Notes: generated by a model not told the origin, from the sequence alone. A stretch of 64,000 bases of DNA from JAYOEY01 sp038116945 (GCA_038116945.1 JAYOEY010000007.1:1-64000); one strand, 5' to 3'; counted from the first letter of the stretch, positions 53,322 to 62,293 are shown. Translations and numbers: made by a program.

Positions 53322-54752
53322 GTGGCCAACAAGGATCTCAGGGACTGGCTCGCTTCGATCGAGGCAGCAGGCGAACTTCACACCATCACGGGCGCGAATC
53401 TCGAGGAGGATATCGGCGGGATTGTCGATATCGTGCAGCGCCGGATGGGCGATCCGGCGCTGATGTTCGACGACATTCCCGGTTTCCCGAAAGGCCACCG
53501 CGTCATGGCCAACCTGCTGACCTCTGTGCCGCGCATCAATGTCGCGCTCGGCCTGCCGCCCGACGCATCCGAAATGGACCTGATCCAGTGGTGGCGCGAT
53601 TACATGGGCCGCGCACCGAGCCATCCGTCCAGGGAAGTCAACGGCGGTCCTCTGCTGGAAAACGTGCAGGAAGGCGCGGACGTTAACATCAAGTCGATCC
53701 CGACGCCCGTCTGGCACGAATACGATGGCGGTCCGTTCATCGGCACCGCCTGCATCGTGGTGATGAAGGACCCGGAATCCGGCTGGATCAATTTCGGCAC
53801 CTATCGGGTGCAGTCGCACGAACCCGCCGTCGCGACGCTGATGATGTCGCAGGGCAAGCACGGACGCCACATCATGGAGAAGTACCATGCGCGCGGCGAA
53901 AAATGCCCCGTCGCCGTGGTGGTTGGGATGCATCCCGCCTACCTGATGATCGGCGGGCTCGAAATTCCCTACGGCAAGAACGAGTTCGAAGCGGTCGGCG
54001 GCATCATGGACGAGCCGGTCGAGGTCATAAACATGCCGAAGACCGGCTTGCCGGTTCCGGCAAATGCGGAAATCGCCTTCGAGGGCTTTATCGCGCCCGG
54101 CGACGAGCTGACAGAGGGACCGCTCGGCGAGTGGACCGGCTATTACGCGGGCGGCCAGCGGCCCGAACCGGCGATCCGGATCGAAACCGTGATGCATCGC
54201 GACAATCCGGTGCTGATGGGCGCGGTGCCGGCGGTGCCGCCCAACGATAACACGTTCTATCTCGGCACCTACCGGTGCGGCGCGGTGTGGAACCAGCTAG
54301 AAGCGGCCGGCATTCCCGAGGTAAAGGGCGTGTGGGCGCACGAGGCCGGCGGCAGCCGTTTCTGGCTTACCGTGTCGATCAAGCAGCTATATGGCGGGCA
54401 CGCCAAGCAGGCCGGCATGGTGGCCGCGCACTGCCACGCCGGGGCGTACTGCAACCACTGGACCGTGGTGGTCGACGACGATATCGACCCGACCAACATG
54501 AACGATGTCTTGTGGTCGATGTGCACGCGCTGTGACCCGCGCGAGGATGTCGACGTGATCGACGGCGGGTGGAGCTCGCATCTCGACCCGATGTGCTACG
54601 ACGACGACAATGACCGGCGCAATTCGCGCGTCATCGTCGATGCCTGCAAGCCATACCGTCGGAGGGACACGTTCCCCATCGTCGCCCGCAATTCGCCGGA
54701 GCTCGACGCCCGCATCCGGGAGAAATGGGGCCACGTCCTGCCCAGGAACTAG
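53322..54752 (+). CDS. UbiD family decarboxylase
   Basis: A prenylated-FMN-dependent (de)carboxylase of about 476 aa. Family features are LRDWLASIEAAGEL at the start, PALMFDDIPGFP, ECP-like core segments (LGEWTGYYAGGQRPEP), MGAVPAVPPNDN and a C-terminal SSHLDPM. The GTG at 53322 has GGAGA 7 nt upstream and gives the usual UbiD N-terminus; an ATG at 53292 would add 10 residues. UbiX, which makes the cofactor, is not in the window. Substrates are probably aromatic or heteroaromatic acids. Confidence 0.87.
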   Translation: MANKDLRDWLASIEAAGELHTITGANLEEDIGGIVDIVQRRMGDPALMFDDIPGFPKGHRVMANLLTSVPRINVALGLPPDASEMDLIQWWRDYMGRAPSHPSREVNGGPLLENVQEGADVNIKSIPTPVWHEYDGGPFIGTACIVVMKDPESGWINFGTYRVQSHEPAVATLMMSQGKHGRHIMEKYHARGEKCPVAVVVGMHPAYLMIGGLEIPYGKNEFEAVGGIMDEPVEVINMPKTGLPVPANAEIAFEGFIAPGDELTEGPLGEWTGYYAGGQRPEPAIRIETVMHRDNPVLMGAVPAVPPNDNTFYLGTYRCGAVWNQLEAAGIPEVKGVWAHEAGGSRFWLTVSIKQLYGGHAKQAGMVAAHCHAGAYCNHWTVVVDDDIDPTNMNDVLWSMCTRCDPREDVDVIDGGWSSHLDPMCYDDDNDRRNSRVIVDACKPYRRRDTFPIVARNSPELDARIREKWGHVLPRN

Positions 54753-54758
54753 GCGTCT

Positions 54759-54962
54759 CTATTCGAACAGGCACATGATGGCGTAGCAGGCGTCGAACAG
54801 GTCGCGGAAGACCGTGTAAAGCGCGACATCGAGCAGCAAGCCGGCTCCCAGCAACGGGACGCACACGAACAGGACGAAATAGAGCGCGGCCCAGCCGGTG
54901 AAATGGCGGGGCGGGATGACGTGGCAGTGAATCGGCTCCGGGGCGCGGCGTGAGAAGCGCAT
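54759..54962 (-). CDS. Small hypothetical membrane protein
   Basis: A 67-aa protein with a basic, His-containing N-terminus (RRAPEPIHCHVIPPRHFTG) and one long or two short TM segments (WAALYFVLFVCVPLLGAGLL, then VALYTVF). I do not recognise the family. A start further up (55016) is also open but less likely. Confidence 0.55.
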   Translation of the reverse strand: MRFSRRAPEPIHCHVIPPRHFTGWAALYFVLFVCVPLLGAGLLLDVALYTVFRDLFDACYAIMCLFE

Positions 54963-55055
54963 GGCAAAGACTCTATCATCGGGCGAAGATGGCGAGAACG
55001 ATTTCGTCCACCGCAACCGCTGCCGGTCCCGTCATATCCCCATGCGTATCCCGAG

Positions 55056-55982
55056 ATGAATGGCATCGACGATCTCACCGACGATCCCGACGGGTGGGAC
55101 GATCTGTTCGCCGCCGCGCCGCGTCCGGCGCTGGAACAGTCGCGCGCGTTCGGCGACGCGCTGGCCAGGACGGCGCCCGTGACGGTCGAGAGGTGCGTCG
55201 TCCGGCGTGGCGGGCAGAGGATCGCGCTGGTACAGGCGTTTCGCCGCCGGCTGATCGCCGGGATATCGGTGGTCCGGGTCGTGCGAGGCCCTGTCTGGCT
55301 TGCGGGGCCGGGGCCAGACGACATCGATGCGGTCCTGCAGCTTGTTCGGGAAAACTGGCGGTGGCGAAGCGGAGAAATCCTGTCTTTCGTTCCGGATCTG
55401 CCCGATGGGCATGAGTCCGATATCGCGCTCCGCTCTGCCGGTTTCCGCAGGATGGTTACCGGTTACAGCACTGTCTGGCTCGATCTCGCCGCCCCGCTGG
55501 AGGCGTTGCGGCGCAATCTCGACGTCAAATGGCGCAACGCGCTGGTCAAGGCGGAAGACAGCGGCCTTCGGGTTCGGGTGTCGTCGAGCGGCGACATCCT
55601 TCACGATGTGGCTTCGCGATACGACGCGTTTCGGAAGGAGCGGCGGTTTTCCGGACCCGATGGCGGCCTTGTGCGCGCGCTGGCGCAGAAGGACGGAGCG
55701 GTGACGGTGCTGAGCGCGCATCGCGGAGATGCGCTGGTCGCCGGAATTGCGCTTGCGCGGCACGGCAGGGCTGCGACCTACTACATCAGCTGGACCGGCG
55801 AAGCGGGCCGGGCCGCAAACGCGCATAACCTGCTGCTGTGGCGCGCGATGGAGACGCTCAGGGCCAGCGGCGTGCGCTGGTTCGATCTTGGCGGGGTGGA
55901 TGCGGCGCATGCGCCGGGCGTCGCCCGGTTCAAACTCGGTCTCGGCGGCGAGCCGACGACGCTCGCGGGGAGCTATCTGTGA
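55056..55982 (+). CDS. FemAB-like / GNAT-fold acyltransferase
   Basis: A 308-aa protein with two tandem GNAT-like halves. The C-terminal half contains AGIALARHGRAATYYISW and RWFDLGGVDAAHAPGVARFKLGLGG, which resemble the FemAB/peptidoglycan-bridge or exopolysaccharide-associated acetyltransferases. The acceptor is unknown. The TTG of the DMT gene lies 11 nt after its stop. Confidence 0.8.
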   Translation: MNGIDDLTDDPDGWDDLFAAAPRPALEQSRAFGDALARTAPVTVERCVVRRGGQRIALVQAFRRRLIAGISVVRVVRGPVWLAGPGPDDIDAVLQLVRENWRWRSGEILSFVPDLPDGHESDIALRSAGFRRMVTGYSTVWLDLAAPLEALRRNLDVKWRNALVKAEDSGLRVRVSSSGDILHDVASRYDAFRKERRFSGPDGGLVRALAQKDGAVTVLSAHRGDALVAGIALARHGRAATYYISWTGEAGRAANAHNLLLWRAMETLRASGVRWFDLGGVDAAHAPGVARFKLGLGGEPTTLAGSYL

Positions 55983-55992
55983 GGAGACGGAC

Positions 55993-56865
55993 TTGACCGA
56001 CAGGGCAAAGCGGACACGAGCGCCCTTCGCCGGACCGGCCTGGATGATCTTTGCCGGGATCGGCTGGGTCGCCATGATTTCGCTGGTGCGCGAACTTTCC
56101 GCCGAATACGCGGCATTCGAGCTGCTGCTGTTCCGTAATATCGTCGCGGTGTGCCTTCTGTTGCCGCCGGCGCTGAAACGGGGCGTCGCCACGTTGAGGA
56201 CCGACCGTCTGCCGCTCCATACGCTGCGGTCGGCGTTTTCCTATGTCGCTGTGCTGGCGCTTTATTACGGGATCGCGACAGTCCCGCTGCCCGAGGCGAC
56301 CGCGCTCAGCTTTACCCAGCCGCTTTTCGGCACGGTCCTGGCGGCCCTCGTGCTGCATGAGACGGTGGGGTTCGCGCGGTGGCGCGCGGTCGCCTTCGGG
56401 TTCATCGGAATTCTGGTAATCCTGCGGCCGGGCTTCGTCGACGTGACGTTCTCGACGCTCTGCGTTCTGACCTCCGCCGTTCTCTATGCCTGCGCCAATA
56501 TCTGCGTGAAACGGCTGATGACGACGGATACGCCGCAGCAGGCGGTGTTCTATTTCAACCTGATCATGCTGCCCATCGCGCTGGTCCCCGCGTTGTTTTT
56601 CTGGGTGACGCCGTCGGTCGAGGATTTCGCCCTTATGATCGGGATCGGGTTGGCCGGGACGGCGGCGGTGTGGGGCTACGTCAAGGCGTTCGACGAGGCG
56701 GATGTCAGCGCGGTCGCGCCGTTCGATTTCCTGCGCCTGCCGATGGCCTCGCTGGCCGCGCTGGTGCTGGTCGGCGACGCCGGCGACATGTGGACCTGGC
56801 TCGGGTCCGCGATCATTTTCGGAAGCGCGCTGATCCTCGCCCGCAGCGAGGGAAAGAAACGTTAG
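55993..56865 (+). CDS. EamA/DMT family transporter
   Basis: A 290-aa inner-membrane protein with ten TM segments in two EamA repeats (the first begins GPAWMIFAGIGWVAMISLV; PLPEATALSFTQPLFGTVLA and SAVAPFDFLRLPMASLAAL lie in the conserved cores). It starts at TTG with GAGGAG 6 nt upstream; no in-frame ATG fits. Its TAG shares bases with the convergent PEP-CTERM stop. The substrate is unknown. Confidence 0.86.
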   Translation: MTDRAKRTRAPFAGPAWMIFAGIGWVAMISLVRELSAEYAAFELLLFRNIVAVCLLLPPALKRGVATLRTDRLPLHTLRSAFSYVAVLALYYGIATVPLPEATALSFTQPLFGTVLAALVLHETVGFARWRAVAFGFIGILVILRPGFVDVTFSTLCVLTSAVLYACANICVKRLMTTDTPQQAVFYFNLIMLPIALVPALFFWVTPSVEDFALMIGIGLAGTAAVWGYVKAFDEADVSAVAPFDFLRLPMASLAALVLVGDAGDMWTWLGSAIIFGSALILARSEGKKR

Positions 56866-57655
56866 GCGCGACGGCGCGCGAGGCTGAGACCGAAGAGCCC
56901 CAGACCGAACAGTGCCAAGGCCCCGGGTTCGGCGATGGAGACGCTTTCAAGACTGTTGAAATTGAACAGGTTTGAGATTTCCGTCGTCGTAAGGGCGTTG
57001 TCGAAAATATAAATTTCGTCCATCAGCCCGTTGAATTTCTGCGATGTGCCGCCCGAGTTTTCGCCGCCGCCCGCCGAAATGTTTCTCGTGCCAACGGCAA
57101 GGCGTTGCCCGTCAGGCTGCCCGACACGCCGGTGTCGGTATCGACCAGCACACCGTTCACGTAAAGTTCCAGATTGGCGCCGATTTTCTGGTAAACGAGA
57201 TGCTGGTAGTCGATTTCGTCGTCGGCCGGGGCTGTTGTGGAAACGACTCCACTGGTTGCGTCGTTCAGGTCGCCTGAAACAATCGTACTCTGGCTTATCG
57301 CCCAGCCGGCATCGCTGGTCGACGTGTTCTTGCCAACCAGCGGCGAAAAGCCGGACTCGACTGCCCTGTACCAGAGCGACACGGCAAAATCGCCGTTGAC
57401 GAGGTTAAAGGCGCTGTCGGCGCTGAACATGAATCCGCCGCCGGCAAAATCGCCGCCATTGCCGAACTTGCCTGTCACCGTCTGGACTGGGCCACCGGCC
57501 CCGAGAGCCAGGTTGCGGCCATTGCCACTGCTGTCCGCATTGACCGCTCCTTCGAAATCGTAGTGAGCGACAAGCCCGGCATTCGCACCGGCCGGCAAGG
57601 TCAGTGTCGCCGCGGCAACAGCCGCGATTTTCGAAAGGCGTGCAATCGTTTTCAT
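56862..57655 (-). pseudogene. LamG-domain PEP-CTERM protein gene with a frameshift
   Basis: From the ATG at 57655: a signal peptide (about residues 1-25, ending AGANA), then a concanavalin-like LamG domain (GLVAHYDFEGAVNADSSGNGR to VYQKIGANLELYVNGV). In frame the protein derails after GNALPL near 57091-57103 and stops at 57023. The other minus-strand frame continues the domain exactly (AVGTRNISAGGGENSGGTSQ, then FNGLMDEIYIFDNALTT). It ends in a PEP-CTERM tail (AEPGALALFGLGLFGLSLARRRA, stop at 56862). A 1-nt loss or 2-nt gain explains it. The intact product would be an exosortase-sorted surface protein. Confidence 0.82.
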
Positions 57656-57721
57656 GGCACCTACGCTAACCCGTCCCCCTGGCACGGTTCAACCCAAGAA
57701 ACCATATTTTTTTCGAAACAA

Positions 57722-58210
57722 TCAGGCGTAGCTGAGTTCGCGTTCGCCCTTTTCCTGCAGGTCCCGGTAATCGGATACCGACATGGCGCCGGTATAAATC
57801 TCGAAACAGATGCCGTTGGGGTCGAGAAAGAAAATCGCGTAGGACCCGCTGCCCGCGGTCAGCCCGTCCCCTTCCGGCCCCTGAATGCTGGGTCCGTTTA
57901 TCGCCAGCCCGGCGGCTTCCAGCCTTACTTTCCACCGGTCGACCGACTCCCGCGAATCCGTCGGCATCGCGATATGGTGGATGCCCTGGCTCTGTTTCCG
58001 GGAATCGCCGTTCTTCATGCGCTCCCCGTCTTCGAACAAAGCAAGATTATGATGCCGGTCCCCATCGATGCTGACAAAGGCGATCCGGTTGCCGTTGGCC
58101 ATCCGGTCCATCGATGTCATCTCGCCGCCGATCAGCGACAGAAATTCAATCTCTTCTTCGATGTTGCGGACATGCAGCCCGACATGGGCGATCGACAGGC
58201 CGAGAGTCAT
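57722..58210 (-). CDS. VOC family (glyoxalase/bleomycin resistance fold) protein
   Basis: A 162-aa metal-dependent VOC protein. HVGLHVRNIEEEIEF opens the first beta-alpha-beta unit, HHIAMPT the second, and FFLDPNGICFEIYTG carries the final Glu ligand, so the metal site His/His/Glu looks intact. The ATG at 58210 has GGAGAAAAC upstream. It could be a dioxygenase, isomerase or lyase; the substrate is unknown. Confidence 0.87.
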   Translation of the reverse strand: MTLGLSIAHVGLHVRNIEEEIEFLSLIGGEMTSMDRMANGNRIAFVSIDGDRHHNLALFEDGERMKNGDSRKQSQGIHHIAMPTDSRESVDRWKVRLEAAGLAINGPSIQGPEGDGLTAGSGSYAIFFLDPNGICFEIYTGAMSVSDYRDLQEKGERELSYA

Positions 58211-58289
58211 GATCGTTTTCTCCACGATGACCAGAGAGGTGCCGGGAAGAGTTTACCGGGAAGACGCAGATTTCCAAGCGCTCATGGAT

Positions 58290-58772
58290 TCAACGCGCCT
58301 GCTGCGCGTTGACCCGGCGTTCGATCTCGTCGTGCCGCCGCTGAACCGCCTCCGGCCAGCGGCTCTTGATATAGCTCAGCACGTCCCAGATCTGCCGGTC
58401 GGTCAACCGGTCGCCGAACCCCGGCATGTTGGATGCAAAGGCGCCGCCCGACGCCTTCAGCCGGCCGTGTTTCGTGACGTCGAACAGCTGTTGCCCGTCG
58501 TGATGCCAGGTATGGCCCGTTTCGTCGTGCGGCGGCGCCGGTATGGAGCCGTCCGGCAGTCTGCGTTTCCAGTCGCGTACCTGTCCTTCGAGATTCTTGC
58601 CATGGCAGGCGGCGCATTCGCGGGCGTATATCGTCCTGCCCCGCGTAACGGCGTCCGCGTTTGCCGGATCGATCCGCGCCGCCTCGGCGATGCCGCCCTT
58701 TAACATCCAGTAGCCGGCGCCGCCTGCAATTGCGAGACCGGCAATGACGACGAATCTGCCGATCGGGTGCAT
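58290..58772 (-). CDS. Membrane-anchored c-type cytochrome
   Basis: A 160-aa monoheme cytochrome c. An N-terminal anchor (about residues 6-24) precedes the heme site CAACH near residue 55. The Met ligand is in ASNMPGFGDRLTDRQIWDVLSYI. The ATG at 58772 has GGAAGGAAC before it. It is divergent from the BisC/TorA-like molybdoenzyme, which may use it or the second cytochrome as an electron partner. Confidence 0.88.
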   Translation of the reverse strand: MHPIGRFVVIAGLAIAGGAGYWMLKGGIAEAARIDPANADAVTRGRTIYARECAACHGKNLEGQVRDWKRRLPDGSIPAPPHDETGHTWHHDGQQLFDVTKHGRLKASGGAFASNMPGFGDRLTDRQIWDVLSYIKSRWPEAVQRRHDEIERRVNAQQAR

Positions 58773-58946
58773 GGTGTTCCTTCCGCTGGTGACCACAAAT
58801 TTGCCGGATAAAACCAAACAGGCGCCGACGTTTCAACGCGAAACTCGCCATGACCAGCCATCCGGATGCCCTGCGGCCGATTGGGGCTTGTTGAGGCCGT
58901 GAGTCCCGAAGCATCATGGTGGAACACAGGAATTGCGGGACTGACG

Positions 58947-61256
58947 ATGACGATACCGGGCGAATTCAACACCGGCGGACACTGGGGCGTCTTCAGGGTC
59001 GCGGTGGACGAGGCGGGCGCGATGACGGCGATCCCGTCGCCGAGGGACCCCGATCCGACGCCGCTGATCGCGTCCGCGGTCGCGGCCAATTCGGCCGAAA
59101 GCAGGGTGCTTGCGCCGATGGTCCGTAAGGGCTGGCTGGAGAACGGACCGGAAGGGACCGGCGCCGGGCGCGGCGGCGAGCCGTTCGTCGAGGTGAGCTG
59201 GGACAGGGCTGTCGAGCTGGTCAGCGGCGAGCTGACCCGGCTTTACGATGCGTACGGTCCCTCCTCGATCTATGGCGGCTCATATGGCTGGGCGAGTGCC
59301 GGGCGGCTCCACGCGGCGCAGAACACGCTCAAGCGTTTCCTCGCGATGGCGGGCGGGTTTACCAACTCGGTCGGCAACTACTCCAACGGGGCGGCGATGC
59401 TGCTGGTGCCCTACCTGCTGGGGTCGGGCCAGGCCACCAACGGACCCCTGACGTCGTGGAGCGCCATCGTCGAGCATACCGATACGCTGCTCTGCTTCGG
59501 CGGGGTGCCTCTCAAGAACACGCAGATCAATCATGGCGGTCTGCCGGAACATGACGACAGGGCGTGGCAGAAGCGGATATCGGAATCGCAGGTCGACGTG
59601 GTCTGTGTCGGGCCGACGCGCGACGACGTGGCGGCGTTCGCCGGTGCTGAATGGCTGGCGGCGCGGCCCAATACCGACACCGCTCTGATGCTCGGTCTCG
59701 CCCATACGGTTTACAGCGAGGGGCTGCACGACGCGGCCTTTCTCAAAAAATACTGCTGCGGGTTCGAGAAGTTCGTTCCCTACCTGACGGGCGAGACGGA
59801 TGGCTGTCCGAAGGACGCGGACTGGGCATCGGCGATCTGCGAAATTCCGGCCGACACGATCCGGGCTCTCGCCCGAAAAATTGCGTCGGGCCGGACCATG
59901 ATTACCGCCTGCTGGTCGTTGCAGCGCGCCGACCATGGCGAACAGCCCTACTGGGCGGCGATTACGCTGGCCGCAATGCTGGGGCAGATCGGCCTGCCGG
60001 GAGGCGGCGTCGGGTTCGGTTACGGTTGTCTGGGCGGGATCGGCACGCCGCGTGCCCGTGCGCAGTCGCCCCGCCTGCCGGTGCCGTCCAATCCCTGCAA
60101 GGAATACATCCCGGTGGCGCGCGTTACGGACATGCTGCTCAATCCGGGCGAGGAAATCGATTTCAACGGCAGGCGTCTGACCTATCCCGATATTCACGCG
60201 ATCTACTGGGTCGGCGGCAACCCGTTCCATCATCATCAGAACATCAACCGGCTGCTCGAAGGCTGGCGTCGGGTCGATACGGTCATCGTGCACGAACCGT
60301 TCTGGACCGCTGCGGCACGGCATGCGGATATCGTTCTGCCATCGACCACCACGCTGGAGCGGAACGACATCGGCGCCGCCTCGGTGCCTGCCGCCTGGTT
60401 CGCAATGGAAAAGGCGATCGACCCGCCGGGCGTCGCGCGGAACGATTTCGATATCTTCGCGGACATGGCCGGCGCGATGGGATTCCGCGACGCGTATACC
60501 GAAGGGCGCGATGAGGAAGGCTGGCTGCGCCACCTGTATGATGTCGCGCGCCAGCAGAACGCCGAAAACGGGACCGAAATGCCCGATTTCGATGCGTTCC
60601 GGGAGCAGGGCTATTTCGAATTTCCGCGCCCCGACAGGCCCGTGGTGCTGCTGGAATCGTTCCGCAAGGACCCCGAGGGACGGCCGCTCAAAACGGATAG
60701 CGGCAAGATCGAGATTTTCTCGGAAAAGATCGCCTCGTACGGCTACAACGATTGTCCAGGCCATGCCTGCTGGCTTGAGCCGGCCGAATGGCTGGGATCG
60801 GACAGGGCCGCGACATACCCGCTGCACATGGTTTCCAACCAGCCGCGGACGCGGCTGCACGGGCAGCTCGATGCCGGGCCGGTCAGCCGCGGTTCCAAGA
60901 TCAAGGGACGGGAACCGGTCTGGATGCACCCCGACGACGCGGCGGCGCGCGGGCTGGCCGGCGGAGACGCGGTGAGGGTCTTTAACGACCGGGGTTCCTG
61001 CCTCGCAGGACTCGTCGTAACCGACGCCATACGGCCCGGCGTGATCCAGCTGGCGACCGGCGCCTGGTACGATCCGGTCGAGCCCGGCGTCCCCGGTACG
61101 CCCGACCGGCATGGAAATCCGAACATGCTGACGCTGGACAAGGGAACCTCGAAACTGACCCAGGCGCCGGCTTCGCAGACCGCGCTGGTAGAGGTGGAGA
61201 GATTCACGGGCGAATTGCCGGATATCCGGGTTTTCGATCAGCCGGCGACCGTATGA
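58947..61256 (+). CDS. Molybdopterin-dependent oxidoreductase, biotin sulfoxide/TMAO reductase-like
   Basis: A 769-aa DMSO-reductase-family enzyme of the Ser-ligated type: the Mo-ligand segment is GGSYGWASAGRLHAAQNTL, matching the YGWKSPGR of DMSO/TMAO reductases. No N-terminal [4Fe-4S] Cys motif is present. Later segments include YWVGGNPFHHHQN, the HADIVLPSTTTLERND motif and MVSNQPRTRLHGQLD. No twin-Arg signal is visible from any upstream start, so it looks cytoplasmic like BisC. The ATG at 58947 is chosen; a GTG near 58900 is possible. The stop overlaps the cytochrome gene by 4 nt. Confidence 0.87.
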   Translation: MTIPGEFNTGGHWGVFRVAVDEAGAMTAIPSPRDPDPTPLIASAVAANSAESRVLAPMVRKGWLENGPEGTGAGRGGEPFVEVSWDRAVELVSGELTRLYDAYGPSSIYGGSYGWASAGRLHAAQNTLKRFLAMAGGFTNSVGNYSNGAAMLLVPYLLGSGQATNGPLTSWSAIVEHTDTLLCFGGVPLKNTQINHGGLPEHDDRAWQKRISESQVDVVCVGPTRDDVAAFAGAEWLAARPNTDTALMLGLAHTVYSEGLHDAAFLKKYCCGFEKFVPYLTGETDGCPKDADWASAICEIPADTIRALARKIASGRTMITACWSLQRADHGEQPYWAAITLAAMLGQIGLPGGGVGFGYGCLGGIGTPRARAQSPRLPVPSNPCKEYIPVARVTDMLLNPGEEIDFNGRRLTYPDIHAIYWVGGNPFHHHQNINRLLEGWRRVDTVIVHEPFWTAAARHADIVLPSTTTLERNDIGAASVPAAWFAMEKAIDPPGVARNDFDIFADMAGAMGFRDAYTEGRDEEGWLRHLYDVARQQNAENGTEMPDFDAFREQGYFEFPRPDRPVVLLESFRKDPEGRPLKTDSGKIEIFSEKIASYGYNDCPGHACWLEPAEWLGSDRAATYPLHMVSNQPRTRLHGQLDAGPVSRGSKIKGREPVWMHPDDAAARGLAGGDAVRVFNDRGSCLAGLVVTDAIRPGVIQLATGAWYDPVEPGVPGTPDRHGNPNMLTLDKGTSKLTQAPASQTALVEVERFTGELPDIRVFDQPATV

Positions 61257-61705
61257 AATATCCCGTTGTTCCAGCCGCGCTGTTGTTCCTGCTTTTCAGC
61301 GGGTTCGCTGGGCTTAACGCCCATGATGGTGCGACGGGGATCGTCAAGGAGCGCATGGTGCTGATGAAGGATATCGGTGCCGGGATGAAGAAAGTACGCG
61401 ACATGATCCGCGGAAAAGCCGCCTTCGACGCGGCGGCGATCGTGACCGTTGGCGACCGGATCGCTGCTCACGGCAAGAAAGTCCCTGACCTGTTTCCGCC
61501 CGGTACGGTCAGCGATATTACCCGGGCGGCGCCCGGGATCCACCGGGACTGGACGGGTTTCACGGCCCTGTCTGACAGGATGCGCCTTGCGGCTTCCGAT
61601 CTGGCGGCTGCGGCACGCTCAGGCGACCGGAAAGCCGTCGGGAATGCGTTTCGGGCGCTCGGAAAAACCTGCTCCGCCTGTCACAGGGATTTTCGGAGAA
61701 AGTAG
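61253..61705 (+). CDS. Cytochrome c' (class II cytochrome c)
   Basis: A 150-aa four-helix cytochrome. A signal peptide (about residues 1-23, ending LNAHD) leads to a helical domain (ERMVLMKDIGAGMKKVRDMIRG) and a C-terminal heme site CSACHRDFRRK. It is translationally coupled to the molybdoenzyme (ATGA), implying shared function although it is exported. It may be an electron partner or an NO/CO-binding protein. Confidence 0.88.
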   Translation: MKYPVVPAALLFLLFSGFAGLNAHDGATGIVKERMVLMKDIGAGMKKVRDMIRGKAAFDAAAIVTVGDRIAAHGKKVPDLFPPGTVSDITRAAPGIHRDWTGFTALSDRMRLAASDLAAAARSGDRKAVGNAFRALGKTCSACHRDFRRK

Positions 61706-61715
61706 CCCGTCCGGT

Positions 61716-61729
61716 CGGATCTAGATCCG
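61716..61729. repeat. 14-bp perfect palindrome at the cytochrome c'/coq7 convergence
   Basis: CGGATCTAGATCCG spans the end of coq7 and the region after the cytochrome c' stop. It may fold into a hairpin with a CTAG loop in either transcript; there is no T-run. Confidence 0.35.
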
Positions 61730-62293
61730 GCTCGACAGAAAGATCGCGAGCCGGGACCCCGCCTTTACCAGGGTCGTCAGCGCCTCGTAGCCCGGCGCTT
61801 CCTCGGCGCCTTCGGCGACAGCCCGATCGCGGTGTTCTATCTCGTCCGCGCGGTAGTCCTCAATCATGTCGCGCAGTTCTGCCTCGTCGTCGCCGAGCTT
61901 CGCGGCCTGGCTCGCGTAATGTTCGTCGATGACTTCCTCAACCGCCTGGGTGCAGGCCATGGCGGCCTTGGGACCCAGCAGCGCGGTTCCCGCGCCCAGC
62001 GCGAAACCGGCGGCATGCCAGAGCGGCGACAGCAAAGTCGGGCGGACGCGGCGGGCCGCGACGAGCTCGTCGAATCCCTTCAGGTGGCGCTGTTCCTGTT
62101 CCGCCATTTCGCGGATCGGCGCTTCGGCGTCGGTTCCCTTGAGGACGGCGAGCTGGCCTTCGTAGATGCGCACCGCGCCGTGTTCGCCCGCATGATCGAC
62201 GCGGATCATGGCTTCCACGATTTCGTCTCGCGTGGGATCGCCCGGCTGGCGTCCCTCTCCCGTGATCCGGGGCCTTTCATCGCGAACCGTCAT
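61721..62293 (-). CDS. coq7: Demethoxyubiquinone hydroxylase family protein (COQ7)
   Basis: Hydroxylates 5-demethoxyubiquinol in ubiquinone synthesis. It is a 190-aa di-iron carboxylate protein. The ligand set is seen in RVDHAGEHGAVRIYEG, EQEQRHLKGF, AVEEVIDEHY and RADEIEHRD. The ATG overlaps nothing upstream on the plus side, but its codons overlap the dsbB stop by 4 nt, so the two are coupled. Confidence 0.93.
   Translation of the reverse strand: MTVRDERPRITGEGRQPGDPTRDEIVEAMIRVDHAGEHGAVRIYEGQLAVLKGTDAEAPIREMAEQEQRHLKGFDELVAARRVRPTLLSPLWHAAGFALGAGTALLGPKAAMACTQAVEEVIDEHYASQAAKLGDDEAELRDMIEDYRADEIEHRDRAVAEGAEEAPGYEALTTLVKAGSRLAIFLSSRI

Noticed and set aside
49456..54752. HMF/furoate degradation cluster
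   Set aside because: The Mo-hydroxylase and UbiD pairing is similar, but furoyl-CoA synthetase and UbiX are absent, so I do not assign the pathway.
59280..61112. 610-aa minus-strand frame
   Set aside because: It is a shadow of the molybdoenzyme gene; the plus strand has clear conserved motifs.
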